A stretch of DNA of 64,000 nt from contig NZ_FXZC01000001.1 of assembly GCF_900169275.1 (NCBI RefSeq), positions 248,001 to 312,000 on the forward strand, written 5' to 3'. Each line of letters opens with the position of its first letter. The stretch's first letter is position 1. Below are positions 1 through 7,561 of this stretch, in pieces. The notes under the pieces were generated by a model that saw nothing but the letters and a program-made list of their open reading frames with translations, was not told where the DNA came from and did no database searches. Both the position numbers and the translations under genes were made by a program. This DNA is from Brevibacterium casei CIP 102111 (lineage in GTDB: Bacteria > Actinomycetota > Actinomycetes > Actinomycetales > Brevibacteriaceae).

Positions 1-794
1 TTGATGCCGGTGATCTGGATGAAGAAGCCGAGCCCGATGACGAAGAGCGTCGCCCTGAGCAGGTGGCCGCGGAACATGTCGACGAGCCGACCGCTCTCCT
101 GGTTGAGCTCGTCGCGGATGAGGCCGAGGTCCCGGTCGACATCGCGATCGGGGTCGAATTCGCGGAGGGCGGCGGCCGCCTCGGCGTCGCGTCCCTTGAG
201 CATGAGCCAGTGCGGCGTCTCACGGACGCGGAAGAGGAGGATGAGGACGATCGCGGCAGGCACGGCCGCGAGGCCGAGCATGAGCCGCCACGACTCGATG
301 AGCGCGAGGCCCCAGCACACGAGGTAGCCGGCGATGATGCCGATGACCGTCGTCACCTGGTAGGCGACGAGGAGGCCGCCGCGGACCTTCGTCGGGGAGG
401 ACTCGGCGATGAAGACGGGGACGACGGCCAGGGCGATGCCGATGGCCACGCCGAGGAAGAGCCGGGCGATGAGCAGCGAGAGGTAGCCGGGGGCGATGCC
501 GGAGATGATCGAGAAGACGATGTAGCCGCCGGCGATGAGGAACATCGACTTCTTGCGCCCGATCGCGTTCGACAGCGGACCGCCGATGATCGCGCCGACG
601 ATCTGCCCGATGACGACCGCGGTGGCGAGTCCGCCGAGCTCGGCCGTATTCAGCCCGAGATCGCCCTCGATGAAGAGGAGGGCGCCGGCGATGTTCGAGA
701 TGTCGTACCCGTACGTGATGCCGAGGGCGACGGCGGCGAATGCGACGATGGTGACGAGCCGCGGTGCCTGCCGCAGGTCGGTGAGAAATGCCAC
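1..794 (-). CDS. MFS sugar-porter family transporter, C-terminus cut by window edge
   Basis: Only the first 264 codons are present; the gene continues beyond base 1. Translation from GTG at 794, preceded by AAGGAG at good spacing, gives hydrophobic helices from about residue 12. Sugar-porter signatures are visible: IGRKK at 78-82 in the TM2/3 loop, the FIAESSPTKVRG motif at about 128-139, a PESPR-like RETPHWL at 191-197, and QITGI at the truncated end, which matches the QxxGIN sugar-binding motif of TM7. It is read divergently from the amino-sugar catabolic operon starting at 911, so it is probably that pathway's proton-coupled importer. The family assignment is firm; the substrate is inferred from the neighbours. 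Confidence 0.85.
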   Translation of the reverse strand, partial: MAFLTDLRQAPRLVTIVAFAAVALGITYGYDISNIAGALLFIEGDLGLNTAELGGLATAVVIGQIVGAIIGGPLSNAIGRKKSMFLIAGGYIVFSIISGIAPGYLSLLIARLFLGVAIGIALAVVPVFIAESSPTKVRGGLLVAYQVTTVIGIIAGYLVCWGLALIESWRLMLGLAAVPAAIVLILLFRVRETPHWLMLKGRDAEAAAALREFDPDRDVDRDLGLIRDELNQESGRLVDMFRGHLLRATLFVIGLGFFIQITGI

Positions 795-910
795 GTGACT
801 GCTCCTTTGCGAGTTTTCCTTCTCTGACCGTACACGAAAACTACCCAGATGTCGCGTAATGTGTCATGATAGTGATTGATTGAATCAGAAAACGATCAAG
901 GGAGTGCGCA
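795..910. promoter_or_regulatory. Divergent promoter region of the amino-sugar locus with partial dyad
   Basis: This AT-richer gap separates the MFS transporter from the SIS gene. It holds the interrupted inverted repeat TGATT-N5-AATCA at 873-887, 24 bases before the SIS start, and AT-rich stretches that could serve as -10 elements in both directions. The DeoR-family regulator encoded at 4923-5723 is the obvious candidate to bind here. Operator identity is inference. Confidence 0.4.
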
Positions 911-1840
911 ATGTCGATTGCCGGAGAATTCATGGCGGAGGAGCTCCGCAGTCAGCCGGAGACGTGGGAGCGCACGCTCTCCCTCTCCGTCCCCGAGGCC
1001 GCAGTGCCGGCGGACGGTGAGCGGGTCGCCGTCATCGGATGCGGATCGTCGTGGTTCGCCTCGCAGATCTACGCGAATCTCCGCGAGACCGCGGGGCAGG
1101 GCGAGACCGACGCCTTCACCGCGAGCGAGTACCCGTTCGACCGCAGCTACGACCGCGTCGTCGCGATCTCCCGCTCGGGGACGACGACGGAGGTCGTCGA
1201 TGCGCTCGAGCGCCTCCGCGGATCGGTTCCCGTCACCGCGATCGTCGGCGGCGCAGACTCCCCGATCGGTGAGCGCTCGAACGACGTCGTCGCCCTCGAC
1301 TTCGCCGATGAGCGCTCCGTCGTCCAGACCCGGTTCTGCACGTCGACGATCGCCCTCCTGCGCTCGTGGGCCGGCGGCGCCGAGGCGCTCGGCACTGCGG
1401 TCTCCGATGCGCGGGCCGTGCTCGAGGGGATCTCGGAGGACTTCACGGAGTTCGATCCCGCGATCCTCGACGACGCGCTCATCGATGCCGAGCAGTACAG
1501 CTTCCTCGGCATGGGCTGGACCTGGGGCCTGGCCAATGAGGCCGCACTCAAGCTGCGCGAGTCCGCGCAGACCTGGACCGAGTCGTACTCGTCGATGGAG
1601 TACCGCCACGGACCCATCGCGATCGCCGCACCCGGCCGCGTGACCTGGCAGTACGGCGAGGCACCGGACGGTCTCAAGGACCAGGTCGAGGCGACGGGCG
1701 CCCGCTTCGTCTCCTCCGACCGCGACCCGCTGGCCGAGCTCGCCCGCCTCCACGCGCTCGCCCTGACCAAGGCCAGGCGCCTCGGCGTCGACCCCGACCA
1801 CCCGCGCTCGCTCACCCGCTCGGTCATCCTCGACTCATGA
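911..1840 (+). CDS. SIS-domain sugar-phosphate isomerase/deaminase (AgaS-like)
   Basis: 309 residues starting at ATG 911 with AAGGGAG upstream. It has a double SIS fold: the phosphate-binding GCGSSW at 43-48 and SRSGTTTEV at 88-96 belong to the first domain, and NEAALKLRE at 209-217 plus EYRHGP at 230-235 to the second, as in the isomerase half of GlmS and in AgaS/FrlB enzymes. No glutaminase domain is present, so it is not a full GlmS. As first gene of an operon with NagA-like, PfkB and tagatose-type aldolase genes, it most likely deaminates and isomerises galactosamine-6-phosphate to tagatose-6-phosphate, or glucosamine-6-phosphate to fructose-6-phosphate. Its stop overlaps the next start by 4 bases (ATGA). 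Confidence 0.85.
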   Translation: MSIAGEFMAEELRSQPETWERTLSLSVPEAAVPADGERVAVIGCGSSWFASQIYANLRETAGQGETDAFTASEYPFDRSYDRVVAISRSGTTTEVVDALERLRGSVPVTAIVGGADSPIGERSNDVVALDFADERSVVQTRFCTSTIALLRSWAGGAEALGTAVSDARAVLEGISEDFTEFDPAILDDALIDAEQYSFLGMGWTWGLANEAALKLRESAQTWTESYSSMEYRHGPIAIAAPGRVTWQYGEAPDGLKDQVEATGARFVSSDRDPLAELARLHALALTKARRLGVDPDHPRSLTRSVILDS

Positions 1841-2781
1841 CCACGCGGGCCGAGATCCTCCGCGTCGCCGACGGCCGCAGCCTCGGACCCGGTCCGATCG
1901 CGCTCGCCGTCGACGTCGGCGGGACGGGGATGAAGGCGGCGCTCTTCGATGCCGACGGCCGCCTCGTCGAGGCGGTGACCGCTCCGACCCCGGAGTGCAC
2001 GGATTCCGCCGCCCGCGAGATCGTCGACCTCGTCGCCGACCTCCACGCCGAGTTCGCACGCACGCAGCCGGAGCATCGGGTCGCCGAGGCGGCGGTGGTC
2101 CTGCCCGGCATCGTCGACGAGGCGACGGGGACCGGGGTGTTCTCGGCGAACCTCGGATGGCGCAACGTCGCGTTCTCTCAGGTCCTCACCGACCGCCTCG
2201 GCGTGCCGGTCGCGGTCTCCCACGACGTCCGCTCGGCCGGGCGGGCCGAGTTCGCGCTCGCCGAGGGGATGCCCGAGAACGCCGCGATGGTGACGATCGG
2301 GACCGGCATCGCCGCCGCGGTCATGGTCGAGGGCCGCCTCATCTCCGCCGGCGGCTATGCGGGAGAGGTCGGCTTCTCCGAGGTGAGCGTCGATACGGCC
2401 GAGGGTCCGTTCCGCGGACCCATCGAACACATCGCTTCGGCCGCCGCGATCGCCCGCCGGTACTCGACCCGCAGCGGAACCGCCGTGTCCGGCTCGCTCG
2501 ATGTGCTCGCCGCCATGCATGAGGGCGACCGGATCGCCGCCGCCGTGTTCGCCGAGGCGGTCGATGCCCTCGGAGCGATGTGCGCCCAGCTCGTCGCCGT
2601 CGTCGCCCCCGAGGCGATCGTCTTCGGGGGAGGGCTGAGCAGCGCCGACGAACTCCTCGACGGGGTCGACTCCGCCCTGCGCTCCCGACTCGACTTCCAC
2701 CGGGCCCCGCGCATCCGCCGCGCGAGCCTCGGTCCCGTCGCCGGGCTCATCGGCGCCGGACTGCTCACGAGGCACCGATGA
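1837..2781 (+). CDS. ROK-family sugar kinase lacking the usual zinc-cysteine cluster
   Basis: 314 residues, translationally coupled to the SIS gene. The ATP-binding DVGGTGMKA is at 26-34, the catalytic-region HD at 129-130 precedes a VRSAGRAE helix, and the second phosphate loop GTGIAAAV lies at about 155-162. After GEVGF (176-180), ROK kinases normally carry a His plus CxCGxxGC zinc-binding cluster; here residues 181-200 contain no cysteine at all. The protein is likely the kinase that traps imported N-acetyl-hexosamine as its 6-phosphate. Loss of the zinc site is seen in some ROK subgroups and suggests a divergent subfamily. No N-terminal wHTH is present, so it is not a NagC-type repressor. 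Confidence 0.85.
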   Translation: MTTRAEILRVADGRSLGPGPIALAVDVGGTGMKAALFDADGRLVEAVTAPTPECTDSAAREIVDLVADLHAEFARTQPEHRVAEAAVVLPGIVDEATGTGVFSANLGWRNVAFSQVLTDRLGVPVAVSHDVRSAGRAEFALAEGMPENAAMVTIGTGIAAAVMVEGRLISAGGYAGEVGFSEVSVDTAEGPFRGPIEHIASAAAIARRYSTRSGTAVSGSLDVLAAMHEGDRIAAAVFAEAVDALGAMCAQLVAVVAPEAIVFGGGLSSADELLDGVDSALRSRLDFHRAPRIRRASLGPVAGLIGAGLLTRHR

Positions 2782-3914
2782 CGGTCGGCACCGCCCGTGC
2801 GGACACCGACGCGCCCGTCGTCGCCGTCCTCACCCTCAGCCCCGCCCTCGACCTCACCGTCGACGTCGGCGAACTCACGCTGGGGCGGTCCCACCGTGTC
2901 GCTCCCGCCGCCGAGGTGCTCGGAGGCAAGGGCGTCAACGTCGCCCGGGTGCTCGCCGCCCTCGGCGTCCCCGTCGTCGCCCTCGGTCCGGTCGCGCGCG
3001 AGCACTGGCCGGAGGAGGCGTCCGGCGAGGCGGGTCACTCGAGCGTTCTCACCTGGGACCTCACCCCCACCTCGGCGCCCCTGCGGCGCAGCATCGCCGT
3101 CGTCGAGGATTCGGGTCGGGCGACCCTGGTCAACGAGTCGGGGCGCCCGCACACCGGTGAGGTGTGGGAGGCGGTGCGGGCTGGCGTCCGCGCGCGCCTC
3201 ACAGAACAGGGGCTCCGCGTCCTCGTCATCTCGGGGTCGACGCCGCCGGACTGCCCCGACGATCTCGTGCCCGGACTCATCGCCTCAGCCCATGCCGCCG
3301 GCGTCGAGGTCGTCGTCGACACCTCGGGTCCCGCACTGCTCGCCGCCGTGCGGGCCGGCGCCGACTGGGTCAAACCGAACGACGACGAGATCGCGGCGCT
3401 GTTCGCCCGCGACGGCAGGCCCGACCGTGCAAACGCGCCCGGGGACCTCCTCGCGGATGCCGGGCGCCTCGTCGACGCCGGGGCAGGACACGTCCTCCTC
3501 TCGCTCGGCGCCGCGGGCATGGTCCTCATCGACGACCAGGGTCCGCGGTTGCGCGCCCGCCTCGATGAGACCCTCCACGGCAATCCGACCGGTGCCGGCG
3601 ACGCCGCGGTCGCCGCCCTCGCGTGGGCCCGCAGTGAACGTCCGCCGACCGAGCCGGTCGAGGGTCCGACCGGGCAGGCGCCCGAGGCGATCCCGGCAGA
3701 CCCGGCCGCCGGGTCCGCCCCGCGCTCGCGCACGGGAACGGCCGGCCGCCTCGGCGAGGATGAGGTCAGGGACATCCTCACCCGCGCGGTCGCGGTCTCA
3801 GCGGCAGCCGTGCTCATGCCCCAAGCCGGGCAGATCCCCGAGAACTGGCGCGACCTGCGCGCCCGCGTCCTCACCGAGGACGCCACGACGAAGCGAAGCG
3901 GAGACAGACCATGA
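2778..3914 (+). CDS. PfkB-family sugar-phosphate kinase (tagatose-6-P or fructose-1-P kinase type)
   Basis: 378 residues from the ATG that overlaps the ROK stop (ATGA at 2778-2781). PfkB signature 1 is GGKGVNVA at 49-56; signature 2, NPTGAGDAA, sits at about 269-277 and includes the catalytic Asp. The N-terminal TLSPALDLT is typical of the FruK/LacC branch. Followed directly by a tagatose/fructose-bisphosphate aldolase gene, the probable reaction is phosphorylation of tagatose-6-phosphate to the 1,6-bisphosphate. An insertion rich in Pro/Gly/Ala (about residues 290-325) breaks the C-terminal domain and is unusual for the family. FruK cannot be excluded from sequence alone. Confidence 0.85.
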   Translation: MTVGTARADTDAPVVAVLTLSPALDLTVDVGELTLGRSHRVAPAAEVLGGKGVNVARVLAALGVPVVALGPVAREHWPEEASGEAGHSSVLTWDLTPTSAPLRRSIAVVEDSGRATLVNESGRPHTGEVWEAVRAGVRARLTEQGLRVLVISGSTPPDCPDDLVPGLIASAHAAGVEVVVDTSGPALLAAVRAGADWVKPNDDEIAALFARDGRPDRANAPGDLLADAGRLVDAGAGHVLLSLGAAGMVLIDDQGPRLRARLDETLHGNPTGAGDAAVAALAWARSERPPTEPVEGPTGQAPEAIPADPAAGSAPRSRTGTAGRLGEDEVRDILTRAVAVSAAAVLMPQAGQIPENWRDLRARVLTEDATTKRSGDRP

Positions 3915-4876
3915 CGACGGCATCGATGAACGCCCTGCTCGCCGAGGCGGCCGAGGCGGGCACCGCGGTGGGGGCGTTCAACGTCATCCACCTCGAGTCC
4001 GCGGAGGCGATCGCGACCGGCGCCGAGGCGGCCGGGCGTCCCGTGATCATGCAGATCTCCGAGAACTGCGTGCGCTACCACGGTGGACTCGCCCCGATCG
4101 CGCGGGCCACGCAGGCGATCGCCGCGTCCGCGACCGTGCCCGTCGCCGTCCACCTCGATCATGCGACGGACGTCGGACTCGTCACGGAGGCGATCGAGCT
4201 CGGCTTCGACTCCGTGATGTACGACGGCGCCCACCTCGCCTACGACGTCAACTGCCAGACGACCGCCGAGGTGGTCCGCAGCGCCCACGACCGCGGCATC
4301 GCGGTCGAAGCCGAGCTCGGGGAGATCGGCGGCAAGGACGGGGCGCATGCTCCCGGCGTCCGCACCGACCCCGCGGAAGCCGTCGAGTTCGCGGCTCTCA
4401 CCGGCGTCGATGCACTCGCCGTCGCCGTCGGCAGCTCGCACGCGATGCGCGAGCGCACGAGCCGACTCGACCTCGACCTCATCGTCCGCCTCGCCGGCGT
4501 CGTGCCCGTCCCGCTCGTCCTCCACGGCTCCTCGGGCGTCGCCGACGCTGAGATCCGCCGCGGCATCGCCGCCGGGATGCGCAAGATCAACGTCTCCACG
4601 CACCTCAACGCCGTCTTCACCGCCGCGGTGCGCGAGACCCTCGTCGAGCACCCCGACCTCGTCGATTCGCGGAAGTACCTCGCCCCGGCCCGGGAAGCGT
4701 TCGCCGCCGAGGTGGCCCGCCTCCTCGCCCTCTTCGCCGGGGAGACCGACGCGCCTGCCGCGCGGGAGACCGACGCGCCCGCCGCGCAGGAGTCTGCCGC
4801 GCGCGCCGCGCGGGAGTCTGCCGCGCCCGCAGACGGCGCACGCACCGCCGCTCGCACGCAGGAGTCCGAGGCGTGA
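3911..4876 (+). CDS. Class II ketose-bisphosphate aldolase (GatY/KbaY type) with repetitive tail
   Basis: 321 residues, overlapping the PfkB stop by 4 bases. Zinc-dependent aldolase motifs are complete: HLDHATD near residue 80 (catalytic Asp and zinc His), EAELGEIGG near 133, HGSSG near 204, and the phosphate-binding KINVST that follows. It should cleave tagatose- or fructose-1,6-bisphosphate into glyceraldehyde-3-phosphate and dihydroxyacetone phosphate, ending the pathway. After about residue 277 the protein carries an Ala/Glu/Thr-rich tail built from imperfect repeats of (E/R)ETDAPAAx and ESAARAA, encoded at 4740-4860. That tail is absent from typical family members and is probably disordered. 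Confidence 0.9.
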   Translation: MTTASMNALLAEAAEAGTAVGAFNVIHLESAEAIATGAEAAGRPVIMQISENCVRYHGGLAPIARATQAIAASATVPVAVHLDHATDVGLVTEAIELGFDSVMYDGAHLAYDVNCQTTAEVVRSAHDRGIAVEAELGEIGGKDGAHAPGVRTDPAEAVEFAALTGVDALAVAVGSSHAMRERTSRLDLDLIVRLAGVVPVPLVLHGSSGVADAEIRRGIAAGMRKINVSTHLNAVFTAAVRETLVEHPDLVDSRKYLAPAREAFAAEVARLLALFAGETDAPAARETDAPAAQESAARAARESAAPADGARTAARTQESEA

Positions 4877-4922
4877 GCACCGACGTTTGCCAAACCCGTG
4901 CACGAGGCCCGAGGGTGGCACT

Positions 4923-5723
4923 ATGAGCCCCCGTGAAGACCGCCTCGACCGCATCCTCGCGCGCCTCGACCGGGACAGCACCGTCGGAGTCGAAGCGCTG
5001 AGCGAGGAGCTCGGGGTGTCACTGGCCACCGTGCGCCGCGACCTCGACCTCCTCGAGCAGCGGCGCCTCCTCGAGCGCACCCACGGCGGTGCGAGCAGGC
5101 GGAACGTCGACTACGACCTCTCCCTGCGCTACAAGGAGGCCGCTGCGACCGAGGCGAAGGCCGCGATCGCCCGGGCCGCGGTCTCCCGGATCACTCCCGG
5201 ATCGGTCATCGGACTCTCCGGCGGGACGACGACGTTCATGGTCGCCGACGCCCTCAGCCAGCGCGACGACCTCCTCCACGACCTCACGATCGTCACCAAC
5301 GCCGTCGACATCGCCCACAAGCTCGCCGTCCATCCGGGGATCAAGGTCATCGTCTGCGGTGGGGTCATCAACGCCTCGAGCTTCGAACTCGTCGGCTCAT
5401 TCGTCGACGCGGTGCTCCGCGGCATCTGGATCGACCTCGCGTTCATCGGCGTCCACGCGTTCTCGGCGACCGCCGGGGGGACGACGGCGAACGAGGACGA
5501 AGCGTACGTCAACCGGCTCATGGCGCAGCGCGCGGAGCGGGCCATCGTCGTCGCGGACTCCTCGAAGTGCGGCCGCCGGTCCTTCGCCTCGGTGGGCGGG
5601 ACCGAGGTGTTCGAGGAGATCATCACCGACGACAGCCTCGGCGAGGATGAGCTGCGGGAGCTCACGGCTGCCGGCTACGCCGTCGACCTCGCCCCCACCC
5701 GGCCGGACGGAGAGCGGCGATGA
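4923..5723 (+). CDS. DeoR-family transcriptional regulator of the amino-sugar operon
   Basis: 266 residues starting at ATG 4923, 46 bases after the aldolase. The N-terminal winged helix (about 21-56) contains the DeoR signature LATVRRDLDLLEQR followed by RTHGG. The C-terminal DeoRC sugar-phosphate-sensing domain shows GLSGGTTT, VVADSSKCGRRSF and IITDD. AgaR-type DeoR proteins are released from DNA by a phosphorylated pathway intermediate. Lying inside the operon, it probably autoregulates it and the divergent transporter through the 795-910 region. Its stop overlaps the nagA start by 4 bases. Confidence 0.9.
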   Translation: MSPREDRLDRILARLDRDSTVGVEALSEELGVSLATVRRDLDLLEQRRLLERTHGGASRRNVDYDLSLRYKEAAATEAKAAIARAAVSRITPGSVIGLSGGTTTFMVADALSQRDDLLHDLTIVTNAVDIAHKLAVHPGIKVIVCGGVINASSFELVGSFVDAVLRGIWIDLAFIGVHAFSATAGGTTANEDEAYVNRLMAQRAERAIVVADSSKCGRRSFASVGGTEVFEEIITDDSLGEDELRELTAAGYAVDLAPTRPDGERR

Positions 5724-6922
5724 GTGCGGTCCCCGAGACCATGCCGACTCCGGCCGAGGCGATCGTCCACGACGCCGTCATCCTCGACAGCGACCCGGCG
5801 ACGTATTCGACGGACTTCGCCGACACGTGGCTCGCGGTCGCCGGCGGCACCGTCCTCGCCCGCGGGCGGGGAGCACACTGGCAGAGTCTCACAGGCCCGC
5901 ACACGGAGGTCGTCGACGCCGCCGGCGCCCACCTCGCACCCGCGTTCGTCGACATGCACGTCCACGGCGCGGGGGGACACAACGTCGAGGACGGGCCGGA
6001 CCACCTCGGCGAGATCCTCGCCGTCCACCGCGCCCACGGCACCCGGGCGCTCACCCTCTCCTTCGTCTCCGACAGGATCGACCCGCTGGCTGCGGCGCTC
6101 GCCGCCGGTGCCCGGGCCGCACGCGGCCGGCCCGACATCCTCGGCCTCCACGCGGAGGGTCCGTTCCTCTCCCCGGATTTCAAGGGTGCCCACGCACCCG
6201 AGGTGCTCACCCCTCCCACCGCCGAGGCGGTCGACCGGATCCTCGAGGCCGCCGACGGTGAGCTCCTCCAGGTCACCCTCGCCCCCGAACTGCCCGGCGC
6301 GCTCGACGCGATCGGTCGGTTCGCCTCGGCGGGGGTGAAGGTCGCCGTCGGACACACGGCCGCCGGATACGACGAGACGGCACGCGCCTTCGACGCCGGG
6401 GCGAGCATCCTCACGCACGTCTTCAACGGGATGCCCGGCATCCACCACCGGGCGCCGGGCCCGATCCTCGCCGCCCTCGACGCCCCGCACGTCACGCTCG
6501 AACTCATCAACGACGGCACCCATGTCCAGGCACCGGCGGCGCGGATGATCACCGAGCTCGCCCCCGGCCGGGTCGCGCTCATCACCGATGCGATGGCGGC
6601 GACCGGCATGGGCGACGGCGACTACCTCCTCGGGTCGCTGCCGGTGCGGGTGAGGGACTCGGTCGCGCGGGTCCGGCACGCCGACGGGTCGGTCGGGTCG
6701 ATCGCCGGGTCGACGCTGACCATGGACGAGGCACTGCGCCGGGCCGTCGCCGAGGTGGGGATGAGTCCCATCGCCGCCGTCCAGGCCGCGAGCCTCGTGC
6801 CGCTGCGGGCGCTCGGCCTCGTCGATCCCGAGGTCCACAGCCTGCTCCGGGTCGGCCAGCTCGCCGACTGCGTCCTCCTCGACGCCGACATGCGACTGCA
6901 GAGGGTGTGGCTCGGGGACTGA
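5720..6922 (+). CDS. nagA: N-acetylhexosamine-6-phosphate deacetylase (NagA/AgaA)
   Basis: 400 residues of the amidohydrolase fold. Metal and substrate motifs are in order: DMHVHG at about 77-82, HAEGPFL near 143, VGHTAAG near 210, HVFNGM near 233 and the catalytic Asp in ITDAM near 289. It removes acetate from GlcNAc-6-P or GalNAc-6-P, making the amino-sugar phosphate used by the SIS protein. It is the last gene of the overlapping operon 911-6922. Family members do not always separate GlcNAc from GalNAc activity; the tagatose-type kinase and aldolase nearby favour GalNAc. Confidence 0.92.
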   Translation: MSAVPETMPTPAEAIVHDAVILDSDPATYSTDFADTWLAVAGGTVLARGRGAHWQSLTGPHTEVVDAAGAHLAPAFVDMHVHGAGGHNVEDGPDHLGEILAVHRAHGTRALTLSFVSDRIDPLAAALAAGARAARGRPDILGLHAEGPFLSPDFKGAHAPEVLTPPTAEAVDRILEAADGELLQVTLAPELPGALDAIGRFASAGVKVAVGHTAAGYDETARAFDAGASILTHVFNGMPGIHHRAPGPILAALDAPHVTLELINDGTHVQAPAARMITELAPGRVALITDAMAATGMGDGDYLLGSLPVRVRDSVARVRHADGSVGSIAGSTLTMDEALRRAVAEVGMSPIAAVQAASLVPLRALGLVDPEVHSLLRVGQLADCVLLDADMRLQRVWLGD

Positions 6923-6974
6923 GCGAGGCGGCCCCGATGCTCCCGCTTGGGCATCTCGTGGGAGGATGGTGCGC

Positions 6975-7445
6975 ATGGATGCTCTGCTCCTCATCGACAC
7001 GGACGACACCGGCTTCACCTCGGACCAGGCGATCGAGACCCTCGGCGGCATCGTCGGGCGCACGCGCGCGGTCGGCGGGGTGCTCATCTTCGCCTCGACG
7101 AAGGACGAGCTCACCGACCGCGAGGATGCGGAGATCAGCGTCTTCGGGCCCGACGAGGAGGACCTCGTGCTCCGCTCGGACAACCCCGACATCTTCGAAG
7201 GCGTCGACGACCTCGCCGCCGGCCTCCACGACATGGCCGTCGACCGCATCGTCATCGCCGGCGTCGACGACTCGCCCGGCGCGGTGTGGGCCTCGGCGAT
7301 GGCGGCCCTGGTCTGCAACTTCGACGTCATCGTCCTCTCCGACTCCGTCGTCGACGCCGACGGCAACCCCGTGACCTGGGCGGCGGACGCCGAGGCGGCG
7401 GGCGCGATGGTCAAGCGCACCGAGGACACCTGGCTGCGCATGTGA
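6975..7445 (+). CDS. Isochorismatase-fold protein lacking the catalytic cysteine
   Basis: 156 residues. ATG 6975 is chosen because GGAGG at 6961-6965 is spaced 9 bases from it, whereas the in-frame ATG at 6966 abuts that site. The fold resembles the cysteine-hydrolase/isochorismatase family: ALLLIDTDD near the N-terminus supplies the usual Asp region, and IVIAGVDDSPGAVWASA corresponds to the GVxTxxCVxxTA active-site loop. The position normally holding the nucleophilic Cys is not Cys here, and the protein is shorter than the usual 180-220 residues. It may be a non-catalytic or ligand-binding relative. Its role is unknown. Confidence 0.6.
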   Translation: MDALLLIDTDDTGFTSDQAIETLGGIVGRTRAVGGVLIFASTKDELTDREDAEISVFGPDEEDLVLRSDNPDIFEGVDDLAAGLHDMAVDRIVIAGVDDSPGAVWASAMAALVCNFDVIVLSDSVVDADGNPVTWAADAEAAGAMVKRTEDTWLRM

Positions 7446-7485
7446 TCGCGCGACGGCTGGGATTCCCTGGTCGCTTCTTCCGAAA

Positions 7486-7551
7486 GTGGTCGAAGAACCG
7501 AGGGAAATCGGCCGAAATGCGCGATTCTCCACGGTTCTTCGACCGCAGCTG
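7486..7551. repeat. Palindromic repeat, copy A, left of the DUF559 gene
   Basis: A 66-bp element whose outer arms are TGGTCGAAGAACCG (7487-7500) and CGGTTCTTCGACC (7532-7544). An inner imperfect stem (GGAAATCG against CGATTCTCC) makes the whole a REP-like hairpin. It matches the reverse complement of copy B at 8681-8746 at 62 of 66 positions; the differences are at 7521, 7527, 7545 and 7548. It lies between the pseudoenzyme gene and the stop codon of the DUF559 gene. A short motif GATTCCCTGGTCGC at 7461-7474, just outside, recurs in the repeat array at 49775-49911. Confidence 0.9.
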
Positions 7552-7561
7552 CGCCCTCAGC

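Noticed and set aside
3035..5080. A 681-codon minus-strand open frame across the PfkB, aldolase and DeoR genes
   Set aside because: It spans three well-supported plus-strand genes and has no recognisable domain.
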